From Mycolicibacterium flavescens (lineage in GTDB: Bacteria; Actinomycetota; Actinomycetes; Mycobacteriales; Mycobacteriaceae), in contig NZ_MIHA01000015.1 of assembly GCF_001722335.1 (NCBI RefSeq), positions 1 through 64,000 of the forward strand: a DNA stretch of 64,000 bases, read 5' to 3'. Below the pieces are notes generated by a model. The model saw nothing but the letters and a program-made list of their open reading frames with translations, did no database searches and had not been told where the DNA came from. Position 1 is the first letter of the stretch. Every line of letters starts with the position of its first letter. Shown piece by piece: positions 61,647 through 64,000 of the stretch. The translations under genes and the position numbers were made by a program.

Positions 61647-61692
61647 CCTGCTCATTACGAGTGAGCCGCTCTACCGACTGAGCTAAGGTGGC
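61620..61692 (-). tRNA. tRNA-Thr (anticodon CGT)
   Basis: A 73-nt cloverleaf on the minus strand. Acceptor GCCACCT pairs with AGGTGGC followed by discriminator T. The D loop contains AGCTCAGTCGGTAGAGC, the anticodon arm is GCTCA-CTCGTAA-TGAGC with anticodon CGT (reads ACG), and the T arm is AGGAGTTCGATTCTCCT. CCA is not encoded. Its 3' end faces the accessory block. Confidence 0.96.
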
Positions 61693-61751
61693 GTGCCCCT
61701 ACGGGCGGGACGAGTCTACGGCAGTGCCCGCCGCGGACCCAACTCGCCGGA

Positions 61752-62960
61752 TCAATCGCGCAGCGCCTGCCCCACCGTCGCGACCATCGCGTCGACCGCG
61801 AACTTGGGCTTGACGTTGACCGCCAGCGCCTCGCGGCACTCCAGCACCGCTTCGATGCAGCGCAACAACCGCTCCGGCGCTGCGTGCGCAGCCAGCCGGG
61901 CCACCTCGTCGCCCATGTCCGGGTGGTTCTGCTGCACGCCGGCGGCCCCCGAGGCCACCAGCAACGCGTCGCGGAAGTAGGTCGCCAGGTCGATCAGCGC
62001 ACGGTCCAGGGAATCGCGCGAGGCTCGGGTGCGGCGCGACTTCTGCCGTCGCTCCAAGGCACTGAGCGCACCCGCGGACCCGCGCAGCGCCCCGGCCGCA
62101 CCCTTACCGGTACCGCCGGCACCCAGCGCGGTGCGCAACTCCTCGGTCTCGGCCTCGTTGCGCTCGACGGTCAACGCGACCGCCTCGTCCTCGGCCGTCT
62201 TCACCAGCTCCTCGGCCGCCGCGTAGGCCCGCGACGGCGTCGCGGCGTCCCGCGCCAGGCTCAGCGCCCGCTTGCGGCGCTCCCTGGCCTGCTCGTCGGT
62301 GGCCAGCCGTCGCGCCCGGCCGACATGCCCGCCGCTGACCGACGCCGCCCACCGCGCGTCCGCCTCGTCGAGCCCGTCGCTGTCGATCAGCACGTCGGCG
62401 ATCGCGTCCACGGCCGGGGTCACCAACGCCACATGCCGACACCGCGACCGCAGCGTGATCGCGATGTCCTCGGGGTCCACCGACGGCGCGCACAGCAGGA
62501 ACACCGTCGACGGGGGCGGCTCCTCGACCACCTTGAGCAGCGCGTTGGCCGCGCCCTCGGTCAGCCGGTCGGCGTCCTCGATCACCACGATCTGCCAGCG
62601 CCCGGTGCCCGGCCGCCGCGAGGCGATCTGCACGATGGCGCGCATCTCATCGACACCGATCGACAGCCCCTCCGGAACGATGCGGCGCACATCGGCGTGC
62701 GTTCCTGCCATCGTCGTCGTGCACGCCCGGCACTCCCCGCAGCCCGGGGTGCCCTCCGACGTGCACTGCAGTGCCGCCGCGAAACACAGCGCCGCCACCG
62801 ACCGGCCCGACCCCGGCGGCCCGGTGATCAGCCACGCGTGTGTCATGGTCCCGACGACGCCGCCGCTGTGAGCGGTATCACCGCGCGCGGCGCGGGCCGC
62901 GGCCACCAGCTCAGCCTCCACCGCATGCTGGCCCACGAGCCGCGCGAAAACACCAGACAT
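61752..62960 (-). CDS. holB: DNA polymerase III subunit delta'
   Basis: A 402-residue clamp-loader subunit. Walker A-like GPPGSGRSVAAL lacks the lysine, as expected for delta', which does not hydrolyse ATP. A zinc module follows with CTSEGTPGCGECRACTT. The AAA+ core includes VVIEDADRLTEGAANALLKVVEEPP and the SRC motif TLRSRCRHV. The ATG at 62960 gives MSGVFARLVGQ. It matches Rv3644c in position, next to tRNA-Thr and the adenylate cyclase. Confidence 0.93.
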   Translation of the reverse strand: MSGVFARLVGQHAVEAELVAAARAARGDTAHSGGVVGTMTHAWLITGPPGSGRSVAALCFAAALQCTSEGTPGCGECRACTTTMAGTHADVRRIVPEGLSIGVDEMRAIVQIASRRPGTGRWQIVVIEDADRLTEGAANALLKVVEEPPPSTVFLLCAPSVDPEDIAITLRSRCRHVALVTPAVDAIADVLIDSDGLDEADARWAASVSGGHVGRARRLATDEQARERRKRALSLARDAATPSRAYAAAEELVKTAEDEAVALTVERNEAETEELRTALGAGGTGKGAAGALRGSAGALSALERRQKSRRTRASRDSLDRALIDLATYFRDALLVASGAAGVQQNHPDMGDEVARLAAHAAPERLLRCIEAVLECREALAVNVKPKFAVDAMVATVGQALRD

Positions 62961-63042
62961 CGCAGATAACAGTAATGCTGCGAACCGACACGTCCGTCTC
63001 ACACCACCCTTCTGCGTCCCCGACGCCCGATACGGTTGACGC

Positions 63043-64000
63043 GTGGACATGGACGCGAAACCCATCGGGCGAATCGGTGCATTCGTCCGCTGGGCCGCGC
63101 GCACCCCGTGGCCGGTGTTCACGCTGGGCATGGTGCAGGCCGACATCATCGGCGCGCTGCTGGTCCTGAGCTTCCTGCGGTTCGGGCTGCCGCCGGAGGA
63201 CCGCATCCAGCTGCAGGATCTGCCGGCGTTCAACCTCGCGGTCTTCCTGGGCTTCCTGTTCGTCTCGTTCACCATCGCCGCTTACTGGAGCCTGCGGCTG
63301 CTGATCCCGGTGATGCGCTGGCAGCGCCGCGACATGCTGCTGGGCGAACGCGACACCGAGGACACCGAGGTGGCCCGCACCCGGGCGCTGAAGATGCCGT
63401 TCTACCGCTCGGTGATCAACGTCGCGAACTGGTTCCTCGGTTCGGTGGTGTTCATCGTCGCCAGCTGGCCGGTGGCCAGTAAGTCGGCGCCGGTCGTCGC
63501 GGTCGCCACCGGCCTGGGTGCGACGGCCACCGCGATCATCGGCTACCTGCAGTCCGAGCGCGTGTTGCGTCCGGTGGCGGTCGCGGCGCTGCGCGGCGGT
63601 GTCCCGGAGAACTTCCGGGCGCCGGGGGTGATCGCGCGGCAGGTCATGACGTGGGTGCTGTCGACGGCGGTACCGATCATCGCGATCGTGCTGGCGCTGG
63701 TGGCCAGCAAGTTCGAAATCCTCACCGCCCCCGCCGACCGGCTGACCACCCCGATCCTGATCCTGGCGATCTCGGCGCTGGTGGTGGGACTTGCGGGCAC
63801 CGTGCTGGTGGCCATGTCGATCGCCGACCCGCTGCGCCAGCTGCGCTGGGCGCTCGGTGAGGTGCAGCGCGGCAACTACAACGCGCACATGCAGATCTAC
63901 GACGCCAGCGAGCTGGGCCTGCTGCAGGCCGGTTTCAACGACATGGTCCGCGACCTGGCCGAACGGCAACGGCTGCGCGATCTGTTCGGCCGCTACGTCG
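63043..64000 (+). CDS. Membrane adenylate cyclase with HAMP domain (Rv3645 family), partial
   Basis: At least 319 residues before the window ends, with no stop seen. Six transmembrane helices (about 20-250) are followed by a HAMP domain (MSIADPLRQLRWALGEVQRGNYNAHM, about 256-305) and the start of the linker RDLFGRYV, which in Rv3645 leads into the class III cyclase domain. The cyclase itself is outside the window. The GTG at 63043 follows TACGGT (63031-63036) by six bases, a leaderless pattern; an ATG two codons later is possible. In M. tuberculosis the homologue is the main source of cAMP in fatty-acid conditions. Confidence 0.88.
   Translation, partial: MDMDAKPIGRIGAFVRWAARTPWPVFTLGMVQADIIGALLVLSFLRFGLPPEDRIQLQDLPAFNLAVFLGFLFVSFTIAAYWSLRLLIPVMRWQRRDMLLGERDTEDTEVARTRALKMPFYRSVINVANWFLGSVVFIVASWPVASKSAPVVAVATGLGATATAIIGYLQSERVLRPVAVAALRGGVPENFRAPGVIARQVMTWVLSTAVPIIAIVLALVASKFEILTAPADRLTTPILILAISALVVGLAGTVLVAMSIADPLRQLRWALGEVQRGNYNAHMQIYDASELGLLQAGFNDMVRDLAERQRLRDLFGRYV

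Overview
The window is chromosomal DNA of a high-GC actinobacterium, almost certainly a rapidly growing mycobacterium (Mycolicibacterium type). Gene order follows the Mycobacterium tuberculosis block from Rv3579c (rlmB) to Rv3645 closely: rlmB-cysS-ispF-carD, lpqE-radA-disA, canB/mutY, mhuD-lpqF, clpC1-lsr2-lysS, coaX-panD-panC, the folate operon under ftsH, ephA, lpqG, hpt-tilS-dacB, ppa, a galE, and holB next to a membrane adenylate cyclase. Start codons are often GTG. Several genes look leaderless, with a TANNNT -10 box 6-7 nt before the start codon.

1-4.3 kb is a zinc-starvation locus in decay. A divergent pair shares a Zur-type palindrome: rpmB-rpmG-rpsN (zinc-free ribosomal proteins) to the left and a COG0523/Mrf-like protein to the right. 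An IS21-family element has cut off the C-terminus of rpsN. The L31 gene behind the Mrf-like gene is an internally deleted remnant. A metallo-beta-lactamase-fold protein and an ArsB/SLC13-type permease follow.

4.3-19 kb is core metabolism and information processing. ispD, which normally sits between carD and ispF, is missing. RadA and DisA are followed by a membrane-anchored protein, carbonic anhydrase, MutY, a GlxA-type regulator with a candidate operator, MhuD (haem degradation) and LpqF. CbtB-CbtA (cobalt uptake) is headed by a cobalamin riboswitch.

19-43 kb holds ClpC1, Lsr2, LysS, the pantothenate genes, the folate genes and FtsH. Its FtsH reads HGGGH where the protease motif should be HExGH, so the catalytic glutamate appears to be lost. 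A molybdopterin oxidoreductase, Hpt, TilS, a zincin and DacB follow.

43-55 kb begins with Ppa, an OHCU-decarboxylase-like protein with a substituted catalytic histidine, and TerC under a yybP-ykoY (Mn2+) riboswitch. Next comes a tight run: an A-PCP-membrane-hexapeptide NRPS-like enzyme, an M1 metallopeptidase, a flippase-like membrane protein, GalE and a large polytopic membrane protein.

55.3-61.6 kb is an accessory block between the Rv3635-like gene and tRNA-Thr(CGT). It encodes a 733-residue protein with a WXG100-like N-terminus. Three tandem lipoproteins follow, and all three are homologous to its C-terminal domain. The genes are translationally coupled, and the paralogues show signs of gene conversion. 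This is the best candidate in the window for an undescribed system. A carboxymuconolactone-decarboxylase-like gene and an alpha/beta-hydrolase follow, and the hydrolase reads into the 3' end of the tRNA gene. The window ends with holB and the start of the adenylate cyclase.
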